Shown piece by piece: positions 1-6,902 of a stretch of 7,800 nt of DNA. Made by a program: the position numbers and the translations under genes. Source of the stretch: an uncultured Eubacteriales bacterium. Its GTDB lineage: Bacteria; Bacillota; Clostridia; Lachnospirales; Lachnospiraceae. The notes beneath the pieces are model-generated. The model searched no databases, was not told where the DNA came from, and was given only the letters and a program-made list of their open reading frames with translations. The DNA lies in contig ONVB01000114.1 in the NCBI GenBank assembly GCA_900321145.1, positions 1-7,800 on the forward strand, written 5' to 3'. How positions within the stretch are numbered: position 1 is the stretch's first letter; each line of letters begins with the position of its first letter.

Positions 1-1696
1 CACGACGCAGCTCCTCGAGCTCGGCATCCCGGTTGTGGTCGCACTGAACAAGAGCGATCTTTCCGCGAAGAAGGGAAATAAGGTGGATGCAATGAAGCTT
101 TCCGATAAGCTCGGCTGCCCCGTTATAGAAACAGTCTCCACTTCCGACAAGGGTTTAAAGGAGGTTGTAAATGCAGCAGCCTCAGTTGCGGGAAAAGGAC
201 AGAAAGCACCTTATGTACAGGGAAATATAGATCTGCACGACAAGTCAGCTGTTGAAGCTGCCGACAGAAAGCGTTTTGATTTCGTAAACGGGATAGTCAA
301 AGAAGTCGAGAAACGTAAGACTCTCACCAAGGACAAGACCGTCGGAGACAAGATAGATAAGATCATAACACATCCGATCCTTGGTCTCTTCATCTTCGCC
401 GGGATCATGTTCCTCGTATTCTACATCTCCCAGACTACGGTCGGTACCTGGCTCGCCGATATCTTAGTCGGCTGGATAGAGACCTTCCAGGAGTGGGCAG
501 GCGAGAAGCTCGGCGACGCAAACCCGCTTCTCTATGCATTGCTTATCGACGGTATAATCGGCGGTGTCGGCGCAGTTGTCGGCTTCCTGCCGCTTGTAAT
601 GGTAATGTACTTCCTCATCGCTCTCCTCGAGGATTGCGGATATATGTCGAGAGCTACCGTTGTTCTCGATCCCATCTTCAAGCGTGTGGGACTTTCCGGT
701 AAGTCGGTTATCCCCATGATCATCGGTACTGGCTGCGGCATCCCTGCGATAATGGCCTGCCGTACCATCAAAAATGAGCGTGAACGCCGCTCCACTGCCA
801 TGCTTGCAACATTCATGCCGTGCGGTGCAAAGCTTCCGGTCATCGCTCTTTTCGCCGGTGCATTTTTCCCTGATTCAAAGTGGATCAGTTTTGTATGCTA
901 CATGCTCGGTATAGTGCTTATACTTTTGGGAGCACTCCTTATAAAAGCCATAACAGCTTCAAAGTTCAGAAAGTCCTTCTTCATCATTGAGCTTCCCGAG
1001 TATAAGCTTCCGAGTCTGTGGTTTGCAGTAAAGTCCATGCTCGAGCGTGGCAAAGCCTACATCATCAAAGCAGGAACCATCATTCTTGTATGTAACACGG
1101 TGGTTCAGATCATGCAGGCATTCAACTGGAGCTTTGAGGCTATTGAGGAGGGTGCCGAGGACACATCCATCTTAGCAAACATTGCAGGCCCCTTCTCATA
1201 TCTCCTGGTTCCGATCGTAGGTATCGCATCATGGCAGCTTGCCGCTGCAGCGATCACAGGCTTTATCGCAAAGGAAAATGTAGTGGGTACCATAGCTACC
1301 GTATTTGCCATAACGAACTTAGTCGATCCTGATGAACTCGAGCTTATAGGCGAGGGTACCTCGGTTGCCGCAGTGATCGGCATATCCAAGGCCGCAGCGC
1401 TTGCATATCTTATGTTTAACCTCTACACTCCTCCGTGCTTCGCGGCTCTTGGTGCTATGAACTCGGAAATGAAATCGGCCAAGTGGCTCTGGGGTGCTAT
1501 AGGACTTCAGCTTGCAACAGGCTTTACCGTAGGCTTCCTTGTATACCAGATAGGTACACTTATCGAGACCGGTTCACTCGGCGCAGGCTTTGCAGGCGGA
1601 CTTATCGCCATCCTCTGCTTCGCAGGTATAATAACCGGTATCATCATCCACAACAACAAAAAAGTTGCACTTGAATATCAGCTCAGTCAATCGTAA
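1..1696 (+). CDS. feoB: Ferrous iron transport protein B (FeoB), 5'-truncated by window edge
   Basis: FeoB is the inner-membrane Fe(II) transporter with a cytosolic N-terminal GTPase domain. The reading frame is open from base 2, so the gene starts upstream; about 564 residues are visible. They begin just before the G4 motif NKSD (bases 47-58). A G5-like stretch (VSTSDKG) and the helical spacer follow, then the polytopic membrane domain with the hallmark Gate motifs: GTGCGIPA (bases 725-748), MPCGAKLPV (815-841) and the second-gate YTPPCFAALG near bases 1424-1453. The pore-lining Cys of the first gate (GxGC) and the Cys of MPC are both present. The C-terminus ends with an extra hydrophobic segment and a short basic tail. 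The lost part would be the G1-G3 region, roughly 120 residues in other FeoB proteins. No feoA is seen in the window; it could lie upstream. The next gene, 27 bases downstream, encodes a typical FeoB-associated small protein, which supports the call. Family assignment is very secure. Confidence 0.97.
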   Translation, partial: TTQLLELGIPVVVALNKSDLSAKKGNKVDAMKLSDKLGCPVIETVSTSDKGLKEVVNAAASVAGKGQKAPYVQGNIDLHDKSAVEAADRKRFDFVNGIVKEVEKRKTLTKDKTVGDKIDKIITHPILGLFIFAGIMFLVFYISQTTVGTWLADILVGWIETFQEWAGEKLGDANPLLYALLIDGIIGGVGAVVGFLPLVMVMYFLIALLEDCGYMSRATVVLDPIFKRVGLSGKSVIPMIIGTGCGIPAIMACRTIKNERERRSTAMLATFMPCGAKLPVIALFAGAFFPDSKWISFVCYMLGIVLILLGALLIKAITASKFRKSFFIIELPEYKLPSLWFAVKSMLERGKAYIIKAGTIILVCNTVVQIMQAFNWSFEAIEEGAEDTSILANIAGPFSYLLVPIVGIASWQLAAAAITGFIAKENVVGTIATVFAITNLVDPDELELIGEGTSVAAVIGISKAAALAYLMFNLYTPPCFAALGAMNSEMKSAKWLWGAIGLQLATGFTVGFLVYQIGTLIETGSLGAGFAGGLIAILCFAGIITGIIIHNNKKVALEYQLSQS

Positions 1697-1705
1697 ACTA
1701 CAGAT

Positions 1706-1712
1706 AAGGAGG
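1706..1712 (+). promoter_or_regulatory. Ribosome binding site of the Cys-rich FeoB partner
   Basis: AAGGAGG lies between the feoB stop (1694-1696) and the ATG at 1724, with an 11-base spacer. An in-frame GTG at 1712 overlaps this site and so cannot be the start, which leaves the ATG at 1724. Confidence 0.7.
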
Positions 1713-1723
1713 TGGCACTGCAC

Positions 1724-1891
1724 ATGGGAGCCGTATTAGCAAACATCATACTCATATTGATCCTTCTCGGTCTCGTCGGCGGCGCCGTTCTATATCTGTA
1801 TAAGCAGAAGAAAAAAGGCGTGCACTGCGTAGGCTGCCCTTACGCGGGAGGCTGTGCAAAGGCCGGAAACTGCAGCTGCAAAAAACAGTAA
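1724..1891 (+). CDS. FeoB-associated Cys-rich membrane protein (55 aa)
   Basis: A short gene of 55 codons, with an AAGGAGG ribosome binding site 11 bases upstream of its ATG. Residues 4-26 form one hydrophobic helix (VLANIILILILLGLVGGAVL and a few more). A Lys-rich patch (KQKKK, 27-31) follows, then a cytosolic-type Cys cluster: C35, C38 (CVGC), C44, C50 and C52 (CSC). This architecture, one N-terminal helix plus a short CxxC...C...CxC tail, directly behind feoB, matches the FeoB-associated Cys-rich membrane protein family known from Firmicutes. Its biochemical role is not established; proposed roles are metal capture or hand-off at FeoB, or a FeoC-like function, and these are inference. The positive-inside rule would put the Cys tail in the cytosol. 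It is almost certainly co-transcribed with feoB, since only 27 bases separate them and no terminator intervenes. Confidence 0.9.
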   Translation: MGAVLANIILILILLGLVGGAVLYLYKQKKKGVHCVGCPYAGGCAKAGNCSCKKQ

Positions 1892-1902
1892 ACAAGTGAT
1901 AT

Positions 1903-1929
1903 ATAATATGTGACTGATAATATGTAACT
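1903..1929 (+). repeat. Two near-identical 13-base direct repeats, period 14
   Basis: ATAATATGTGACT (1903-1915) and ATAATATGTAACT (1917-1929) match at 12 of 13 bases. They lie between the stop of the Cys-rich gene and the terminator hairpin. The stretch is very AT-rich, so this may be simple duplication without function. Confidence 0.45.
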
Positions 1930-1935
1930 AAAAAC

Positions 1936-1984
1936 AAAATACCGCCCGGTACGAATGGAATATATCCGTACCGGACGGTATTTT
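1936..1984. terminator. Bidirectional intrinsic terminator between convergent genes
   Basis: Arms 1936-1953 and 1967-1984 form an 18-base-pair stem around a 13-base loop. The core is ATACCGCCCGGTACG against CGTACCGGACGGTAT. There is one non-Watson-Crick position, C1945 opposite A1975. It is a C-A mismatch in plus-strand RNA but a G-U pair in minus-strand RNA. On the plus strand the stem ends in TATTTTATATTA; on the minus strand it runs into TATTTTGTTTTTAG, a better U-tract. It therefore ends the feo unit on one side and the FIST-GGDEF gene (stop at 1999-2001) on the other, and probably works best in the minus direction. Confidence 0.88.
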
Positions 1985-1998
1985 ATATTATATCCTAT

Positions 1999-3771
1999 CT
2001 ATCCTACCGCTACGCGGTTCTTACCTTTTGCCTTCGCCTCATAGAGAGCCTTGTCTGCACGCATACATACGCTGTCCGCACTCTCGCCCTTTCGATACTC
2101 GGTCACACCTAAGGTCATGGTCACATGTCCGACCTTTTCAAAAACGGTTTTACCAAAGTCTATACGAAGTCTCTCGGCAAGCTCTTTTGCCATCTCTATA
2201 TCAGTTTCGCGAAGGAGGATCATAAACTCCTCTCCACCCCAACGCCCTATATCCGCAGGTAACCTGCTGTCAGATACATCCTTTCTCAGGATATTCGCAA
2301 GTCCTCTCAGCACCTGGTCGCCCTCGTGATGTCCGAAGTGATCGTTTACGCTCTTGAAGTCATCAAGGTCCATCATTATAAGAGATATCGGATAATCCTC
2401 TTCATTTTCCGACTCGACCTCTGCCGTGATCCTCTTCTGTATCTCACCTCTGTTCAGCAATCCTGTGAGAGTATCGGTTATCGCAGCATCCGCAAGCTTC
2501 TTGTAAGCTTCCTCCATCTCCTCTGTCGTTGCATTGATGAAGGTAGTTAATCGCTTGATCATATTGATCTTGCCTGTCTTACTCTCCTCCGACGGGATAT
2601 AATACACTTCCCTTTCGGGATCCACATCTCCCTCGCGCATGGCAGCCACAACCAGGGTCACATTGTGAAGGTTCATATATCTATCGGTCCGTAAAAACTC
2701 ACCCGATGTGAAGAAACCCGCGGTCGGAGCTATCGCCTCAAAAGGCATAGTCTCGGTACCGACATCCTCATCACCCCAGTAGGTTCGCCTTGCAGCACAG
2801 GAGAATACATCTATGACCTCCGGCATAAATACCGCAACAGCCATGCTGTCTTCCTTTATACTGTCTAAGATAACCTCCGGGTCACCGTATGCCAGCCTAG
2901 CAACCACACCTTCGTCTATAGCCGTGCTTAAGTGTATGGAACCGTCAGGATTACAGTGCTTAGGCACTCTCAGGAGATTGACACCGTTTTCCTCAACAAA
3001 CAGAGGAAACTCCAACGCGTTGTCATAAAAGCTCGAATCATTCTTTATGTTGAGATACTTGTCATACACATCAAATGCAGGCTTGCCGTCAAGCTCGTAT
3101 AGTCTGTTGTCTTCGATCTTCGACACAACCATCTCTCTGCCAAGAGGCTGCCAGCCCGTGATGTGCATTGTAACTACGTGGAACTCCTCCCCTCCGATCA
3201 GCAGAAAGACAACCGCACTTTTCGAGAAGCCATTTCCCTTTGAGAATACAAACGAATTGTTTCTTTCATGATTTGTGGTAAATGCTCCGCCGCCGAAAAT
3301 AGATACATCCTTCCGGCACTCAGCCATCACGTTGCAGAATTCGGTCATACTCATTCCGTTGATGGTAGTAAGCAGTTCAACCGACTTTACCCAACGGTTT
3401 GCATCGATATAATTCTTCAATGTTTTAACCGTATCAGCTTCGTTCTCCTCATTCATGGGAATCTGAAATACCCTGACAGTTGTATCCGGATACTCAAACA
3501 CCGTACAGATAATGGCAATCCCCTTCCTGCCCAGGCTGCCTGACACGATATTGCCTTTCGAGGAACAGCCTATGTAGTTTGCATCCGGAAAAAACTTCTC
3601 TATGCCGCGAATAACCTCCGAAATGTGACTCTTATCCTCATTATCATCACTCTCGGAAAATATATGAAACAGCATCTCATGTACTATCTGCCTCTTGGTC
3701 CACTGCTTCAGTTTACTGAGTTCTCTTGCGAAAGAGTTCTCATTCTCATACTCAAATTGAAATCTCCTCAT
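1999..3771 (-). CDS. FIST sensor domain - GGDEF diguanylate cyclase
   Basis: This is a soluble protein of 590 residues if it starts at the ATG at 3771; in-frame alternatives are ATG 3786 and GTG 3813 (604 residues). I prefer 3771 because GGGGA sits about 8 bases upstream, while the longer starts lack well-placed sites. Numbering from the longest form, residues about 30-230 are a FIST N-terminal domain (GCSSKG at 82-87, FGGGAF at 173-178). Residues 235-395 are FIST_C (LDGKPAFDVYDKYL at 241-254, FSCAARR at 337-343, GFFTSGEF at 366-373). A charged helical linker (about 425-445) leads to the GGDEF domain, opened by DTLTGLLNR and carrying the active motif GGEEF at 526-530. FIST domains are predicted small-ligand sensors; GGDEF makes c-di-GMP from GTP. 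The inhibitory RxxD site has R517 but A520 instead of Asp, so product inhibition may be weak. No transmembrane helix is visible. It lies downstream of tkt and may be read from that promoter. Domain calls are secure; the ligand is unknown. Confidence 0.95.
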   Translation of the reverse strand: MRRFQFEYENENSFARELSKLKQWTKRQIVHEMLFHIFSESDDNEDKSHISEVIRGIEKFFPDANYIGCSSKGNIVSGSLGRKGIAIICTVFEYPDTTVRVFQIPMNEENEADTVKTLKNYIDANRWVKSVELLTTINGMSMTEFCNVMAECRKDVSIFGGGAFTTNHERNNSFVFSKGNGFSKSAVVFLLIGGEEFHVVTMHITGWQPLGREMVVSKIEDNRLYELDGKPAFDVYDKYLNIKNDSSFYDNALEFPLFVEENGVNLLRVPKHCNPDGSIHLSTAIDEGVVARLAYGDPEVILDSIKEDSMAVAVFMPEVIDVFSCAARRTYWGDEDVGTETMPFEAIAPTAGFFTSGEFLRTDRYMNLHNVTLVVAAMREGDVDPEREVYYIPSEESKTGKINMIKRLTTFINATTEEMEEAYKKLADAAITDTLTGLLNRGEIQKRITAEVESENEEDYPISLIMMDLDDFKSVNDHFGHHEGDQVLRGLANILRKDVSDSRLPADIGRWGGEEFMILLRETDIEMAKELAERLRIDFGKTVFEKVGHVTMTLGVTEYRKGESADSVCMRADKALYEAKAKGKNRVAVG

Positions 3772-3820
3772 GCAGTTTTCCCCCATTTCCCCTTTGTATT
3801 GCAACTTCCTCACCGCATTC

Positions 3821-3839
3821 GAAATGGCTTAGCCATCCC
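3821..3839 (-). other. Small leader hairpin upstream of the FIST-GGDEF gene
   Basis: In minus-strand RNA, GGGAUGGC and GCCAUUUC pair (8 base pairs including two G-U) around a UAA loop, between the tkt stop and the cyclase start. No U-tract follows, so it is not a classical terminator. It could be an mRNA-processing or attenuating structure, or chance. None of the conserved c-di-GMP riboswitch segments is evident here. Confidence 0.25.
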
Positions 3840-3869
3840 GAACACAGCTTGGAAAAGCCTGACAAGGTT

Positions 3870-5858
3870 TTACTTCAAAGTCTTCTTTACCGCCTCAACG
3901 ACAGCATCGGTATTTATGCCGAAATAATCAAATATCTTTCCGCCCGGGCCTGATGCACCAAATCCCTTCATGCCTACAAATTCACCATCAAGACCGATAA
4001 ACTCGCCCCAACCGAAGGATGACAGCGCTTCAACTCCCACTCTTGCACGAACAGCCTTGGGAAGCACACTCTCCTTATACTCATCGGGCTGACGCTTGAA
4101 TTCATCCATACAAGGCATGCTGACAACTCTTACATCCACGCCTTCGCTCTTAAGTCTCTCCTTAGCCTCCACCGCAAGCTGCACCTCTGAGCCCGAAGCT
4201 ATGATTATCGCATCCGGAGTACTCTTCTCCGAATCCTGAAGGATATAACCACCCTTTAACGCATCCACTCCGCTTCCGTCAAGCTGAGGAAGATTCTGTC
4301 TTGATAAGATAAGAGCTGTCGGAGCCTTCTTTTCATTTAACGCAAAGTACCAGGCAGCTGCACACTCCTTGCCGTCAGCAGGTCTGAAAGCAAAGAAGTT
4401 CGGAAGAGCTCTGAGCATGGCAAGCTGCTCTATCGGCTCATGTGTAGGTCCGTCCTCGCCCACGCCTATGCTGTCATGGGTAAATACATATATAAGCGGA
4501 AGTCCCATAAGAGATGAAAGTCTTGCCATGGGCTTCACATAATCACTGAATACGAAGAAGGTCGATACGAAAGGTCTCAAACCTCCGTGAAGTGCCATAC
4601 CGTTACCCATAGCAGCCATTGCAAGCTCTCTGATACCGAAGTGAAGGTTATTACCCTCCGGTGTCTCGCCCGAGAAGTCTCCGGCACCGTTCATATAAGT
4701 CTTGGTCGAAGGTGCAAGGTCTGCAGCACCGCCGAACATATTCGGAACTACATCCTTGATGAGATTTAAGAGCTTGCCCGATACATTTCTTGTAGCCTCA
4801 GGCTTGTCGAACATATTCCAGAAGTCATCCATATCATAGAGCTTCTTGGCATTATCGCTGTCATGATAGGTATCCCAGAGCTCCTTCATATCCGGGTACT
4901 TAGCGCAGTAATCCGCAAAGAGCTTGTTCCACTCCTCCTCTGCTGCCGCCATACCCGCTTTCAGCTCCGCAAAGTTCTGCTGAACATCCGCTGCCACGGT
5001 AAAGGGCTCCTGTCCGCCAAGACCGACATTCTCCTTTAATGCCTCCACATTCTCTGCGCCGAGAGGCTCGCCGTGTGCCGAAGCCTTGCCCTCCTTAGCC
5101 GGGCAGCCCGCACCTATCTTGGTCTTGATCTCGATGAGAGAAGGCTTGCCCTTTGCTGCCTTTGCTGCCTCGATAGCAGCACCGATAGCGTCAAGGTCGT
5201 TTCCGTCCTCCACAAGCTGTGTATGGAAACCAAATGCCTCAAAGCGCTTTCTCACATCCTCGCGGAATGCTATGTTCGTGTCACCCTCTATGGTTATGTT
5301 GTTTGAATCATATAAGATAATGAGTTTGTCAAGACCGAGTGAACCTGCCAGAGAGCACGCCTCGTAGCTAATGCCCTCCATCATACAGCCGTCTCCGCCG
5401 AGCGCGTAAGTATAGTGGTCAACCACATTAAATCCGTCCTTGTTGAATACTGCCGCAAGGTGCTTCTCGGCCATAGCCATACCGACAGCCATTGCTATAC
5501 CGGCGCCAAGCGGGCCTGTGGTAGCCTCCACACCTACAGTGTGGCCATACTCCGGGTGTCCCGGTGTAAGTGAGCCGAGCTGTCTGAACTGCTTCATATC
5601 ATCCATAGTAAGTCCGTATCCGAACATGTATAAGAGTGAATAAAGAAGAGCCGAGCCGTGTCCGCCCGAGAGGATGAATCTGTCTCTGTCCGCCCAGTTC
5701 GGGTCAGCCGGATTGATCTTCATATGCTTTGACCAGAGCTCGTAGGCCATAGGCGCTGAACCTAAGGGAAGCCCCGGATGTCCGGACTTTGCCTTCTCTA
5801 TCGCCTCTGCGGCAAGTACTCTGATGGAATTAACGGATTTTACATCAATGTCTCTCAT
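3870..5858 (-). CDS. tkt: Transketolase (662 aa)
   Basis: Transketolase (EC 2.2.1.1) moves two-carbon ketol units between pentose and triose/hexose phosphates in the non-oxidative pentose phosphate pathway; it is a cytosolic TPP- and Mg-dependent homodimer. The whole gene is present at full family length. The TPP/PP domain covers about 1-330, with SGHPG (25-29), GGHGSALLY (65-73), GPLG (115-118), the TPP/Mg motif GGDG (154-157) with NN (186-187), and AHGEPLG (261-267). The pyrimidine-binding domain covers about 350-525, with the FGIRE loop carrying the catalytic Glu411, FSDY (437-440), HDSIGVGEDGPTH (461-473) and SRQNLP (519-524). The C-terminal domain follows. HFGIREL has Leu where many relatives have His or Phe after the Glu, and TTGPLGAG has Ala for the usual Gln; neither is expected to abolish activity. 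The start follows AAAGGA by 12 bases, and the MRDIDVKSVNSIRV beginning is normal for the family. No transaldolase or other pentose-phosphate gene is adjacent. Confidence 0.98.
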   Translation of the reverse strand: MRDIDVKSVNSIRVLAAEAIEKAKSGHPGLPLGSAPMAYELWSKHMKINPADPNWADRDRFILSGGHGSALLYSLLYMFGYGLTMDDMKQFRQLGSLTPGHPEYGHTVGVEATTGPLGAGIAMAVGMAMAEKHLAAVFNKDGFNVVDHYTYALGGDGCMMEGISYEACSLAGSLGLDKLIILYDSNNITIEGDTNIAFREDVRKRFEAFGFHTQLVEDGNDLDAIGAAIEAAKAAKGKPSLIEIKTKIGAGCPAKEGKASAHGEPLGAENVEALKENVGLGGQEPFTVAADVQQNFAELKAGMAAAEEEWNKLFADYCAKYPDMKELWDTYHDSDNAKKLYDMDDFWNMFDKPEATRNVSGKLLNLIKDVVPNMFGGAADLAPSTKTYMNGAGDFSGETPEGNNLHFGIRELAMAAMGNGMALHGGLRPFVSTFFVFSDYVKPMARLSSLMGLPLIYVFTHDSIGVGEDGPTHEPIEQLAMLRALPNFFAFRPADGKECAAAWYFALNEKKAPTALILSRQNLPQLDGSGVDALKGGYILQDSEKSTPDAIIIASGSEVQLAVEAKERLKSEGVDVRVVSMPCMDEFKRQPDEYKESVLPKAVRARVGVEALSSFGWGEFIGLDGEFVGMKGFGASGPGGKIFDYFGINTDAVVEAVKKTLK

Positions 5859-5886
5859 TTTATAATTTTATCCTTTCTTGTATTGT

Positions 5887-5961
5887 AAGATTCTTCGCTT
5901 CGCTCAGAATGACACAGTGTCATAACCGTGTCATTCTGAGGGCGCATGCCCGAAGAATCTT
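5887..5961. repeat. 75-base imperfect inverted repeat, MITE/REP-like
   Basis: Outer arms AAGATTCTTCG (5887-5897) and CGAAGAATCTT (5951-5961) are perfect 11-base complements. Inner arms CTCAGAATGACAC (5903-5915) and GTGTCATTCTGAG (5928-5940) are perfect 13-base complements. They are separated by an unequal internal loop (5 versus 10 bases) and a 12-base apical loop. The apical part contains a second small palindrome, GACACAGTGTC (5911-5921), that could refold. The element fills the gap between the BI-1-like gene and tkt; its last base is the first base of the BI-1 stop triplet on the plus strand. The GATTCTTCG...CTCAGAATGA pattern resembles, from memory, a short intergenic palindrome found in multiple copies in many bacterial genomes; I cannot verify this here. 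Neither strand gives a U-tract after the stem, so it is not a standard terminator, although such a stem could slow polymerase or protect an mRNA 3' end. Confidence 0.85.
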
Positions 5962-6848
5962 TAGTTGTTCTGTGCTCTTGCGACTATTCTTAAGATCCTG
6001 ATGAACAGGTTTACTATGTCTACATAAAGCTCTGCTGCAGAGTCAATAGCGTTATCTACTGTCTTCGGCAGTGCATTTGCCTTGGCCCAGTCATAACCGA
6101 TGTAGCCGCAGAAGATAATAACTACTATGTAGTCGATGATCGAAAGATATGTTCCAAAGAAGATGGCTGCCACGAGCTCAACCACTACGGTTATCATAAG
6201 TGTTACAAAAAGTGTCTTACCTAAGCTTAAGAAGAACTGAGGGAATATATTTGCTGCTGCCATCATGGCCAGTGTAACTACCGCTGTTATACCGAAAGCG
6301 ATGGTGATCGCCGTGTTGTAGCCTGCCATAGCATATACGTTGAGGATATAGCTTAAACATATACCGAGCGGAACCACAAACAGATTATAACCTATAAAGC
6401 TGATAGCCGGCTTGGTTGACTTGTGAACCATGATACCGCCCGCGATAACCATTCCGAGGTAAACAACCAGGAAGAGGATTGGGTTGCCGCTGATCAGGTT
6501 AGCGCATGCATCATAGCAGAAGGCTACCATAAATAAGTTAATAAGGAAGCCGTAGAGAAGGCATCCACCGATGACCATGTTGTACTTCTGAGGTGATATC
6601 TCATCCGCGCTGTATACCCCTGAGCCATATCCCGAGCCACCGCCCTGACCGTAGCTGCCCGAAGCCTGCTGTGCATAGAGAGGTGCGTTGAACGGATCCG
6701 CAAATCCCTGATTCTGCTGGTTGTAAGGCTGCTGGCCATAGGGTTGCTGACCATAAGGCTGATTTCCGTACGGCTGCTGACCGTATGGGTTGTTGTTTGA
6801 CTGATCGTATGGGTTGTTGTTCCCATTGTTGAGATTGAAATCTGACAT
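5961..6848 (-). CDS. Bax inhibitor-1/YccA (TMBIM) family membrane protein with a low-complexity N-tail (295 aa)
   Basis: Residues 1-88 are a soluble tail rich in Asn, Gln, Pro, Tyr and Gly. Residues from about 90 to 290 carry six clear hydrophobic helices plus a final amphipathic one, as expected for the BI-1 (UPF0005) fold. The C-terminal signature reads AAELYVDIVNLFIRILR (271-287), close to the LYLDFINLFL-type motif of YetJ and YbhL. D253 (GYDW) and D277 (YVDIV) are 24 residues apart, the same spacing as the di-aspartyl pH sensor (D171/D195) that I recall for Bacillus YetJ, a pH-gated calcium leak channel. A similar ion-leak role is therefore possible but inferred. The start is ATG 6848, because AAGGAGG sits 5 bases upstream; a longer in-frame ATG at 6869 would place that ribosome site inside the coding region. 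The stop touches the inverted repeat. The tail is not typical of YetJ-type proteins. Confidence 0.88.
   Translation of the reverse strand: MSDFNLNNGNNNPYDQSNNNPYGQQPYGNQPYGQQPYGQQPYNQQNQGFADPFNAPLYAQQASGSYGQGGGSGYGSGVYSADEISPQKYNMVIGGCLLYGFLINLFMVAFCYDACANLISGNPILFLVVYLGMVIAGGIMVHKSTKPAISFIGYNLFVVPLGICLSYILNVYAMAGYNTAITIAFGITAVVTLAMMAAANIFPQFFLSLGKTLFVTLMITVVVELVAAIFFGTYLSIIDYIVVIIFCGYIGYDWAKANALPKTVDNAIDSAAELYVDIVNLFIRILRIVARAQNN
6714..6812 (-). repeat. Coding repeat: PYGQQ-type units in the BI-1 N-tail
   Basis: Residues 13-45 of the BI-1-like protein consist of degenerate five-residue units: PYGQQ, PYGNQ, PYGQQ, PYGQQ, PYNQQ, preceded by two looser NNPYxxx units. At DNA level they are imperfect 15-base repeats (CCN TAY GGN CAG CAG on the coding strand), which makes copy-number change by slippage plausible. 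Confidence 0.8.
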
Positions 6849-6853
6849 AGCGT

Positions 6854-6860
6854 CCTCCTT
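6854..6860 (-). promoter_or_regulatory. Ribosome binding site deciding the BI-1 start
   Basis: AAGGAGG on the minus strand stands 5 bases before ATG 6848. It falls inside the longer open frame that begins at 6869, which argues that translation starts at 6848. Confidence 0.85.
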
Positions 6861-6902
6861 TGTGATCATAACTTATTGTTATTATATATATGGCTTTATG
6901 CC

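Noticed and set aside
532..843. Open frame of 103 codons on the minus strand
   Set aside because: It is antisense to the most conserved FeoB gate region; a shadow of that gene with no ribosome site of note.
1752..1937. Open frame of 61 codons on the minus strand
   Set aside because: Antisense to the Cys-rich FeoB partner, which has a good ribosome site and a recognisable design.
3772..3813. Longer GTG start at 3813 for the FIST-GGDEF protein
   Set aside because: No well-placed ribosome site precedes it, whereas purine-rich sites lie before the internal ATGs; kept only as an alternative start.
3772..3869. Possible c-di-GMP riboswitch ahead of the cyclase gene
   Set aside because: The gap is short and lacks the conserved GEMM-type segments; only a weak 8-base-pair hairpin is visible.
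5086..5367. Open frame of 93 codons on the plus strand
   Set aside because: It lies wholly inside tkt on the opposite strand, resembles no protein I know, and tkt is intact with all motifs.
5887..5961. Intrinsic terminator of the BI-1-like gene
   Set aside because: The stem is strong, but no run of T follows on either strand and the interior loop is large; an inverted-repeat element explains it better.
6524..6826. Open frame of 100 codons on the minus strand, out of frame with the BI-1 gene
   Set aside because: A Thr/Ser/Met-rich product caused by reading the PYGQQ repeats in a second frame; not a separate gene.
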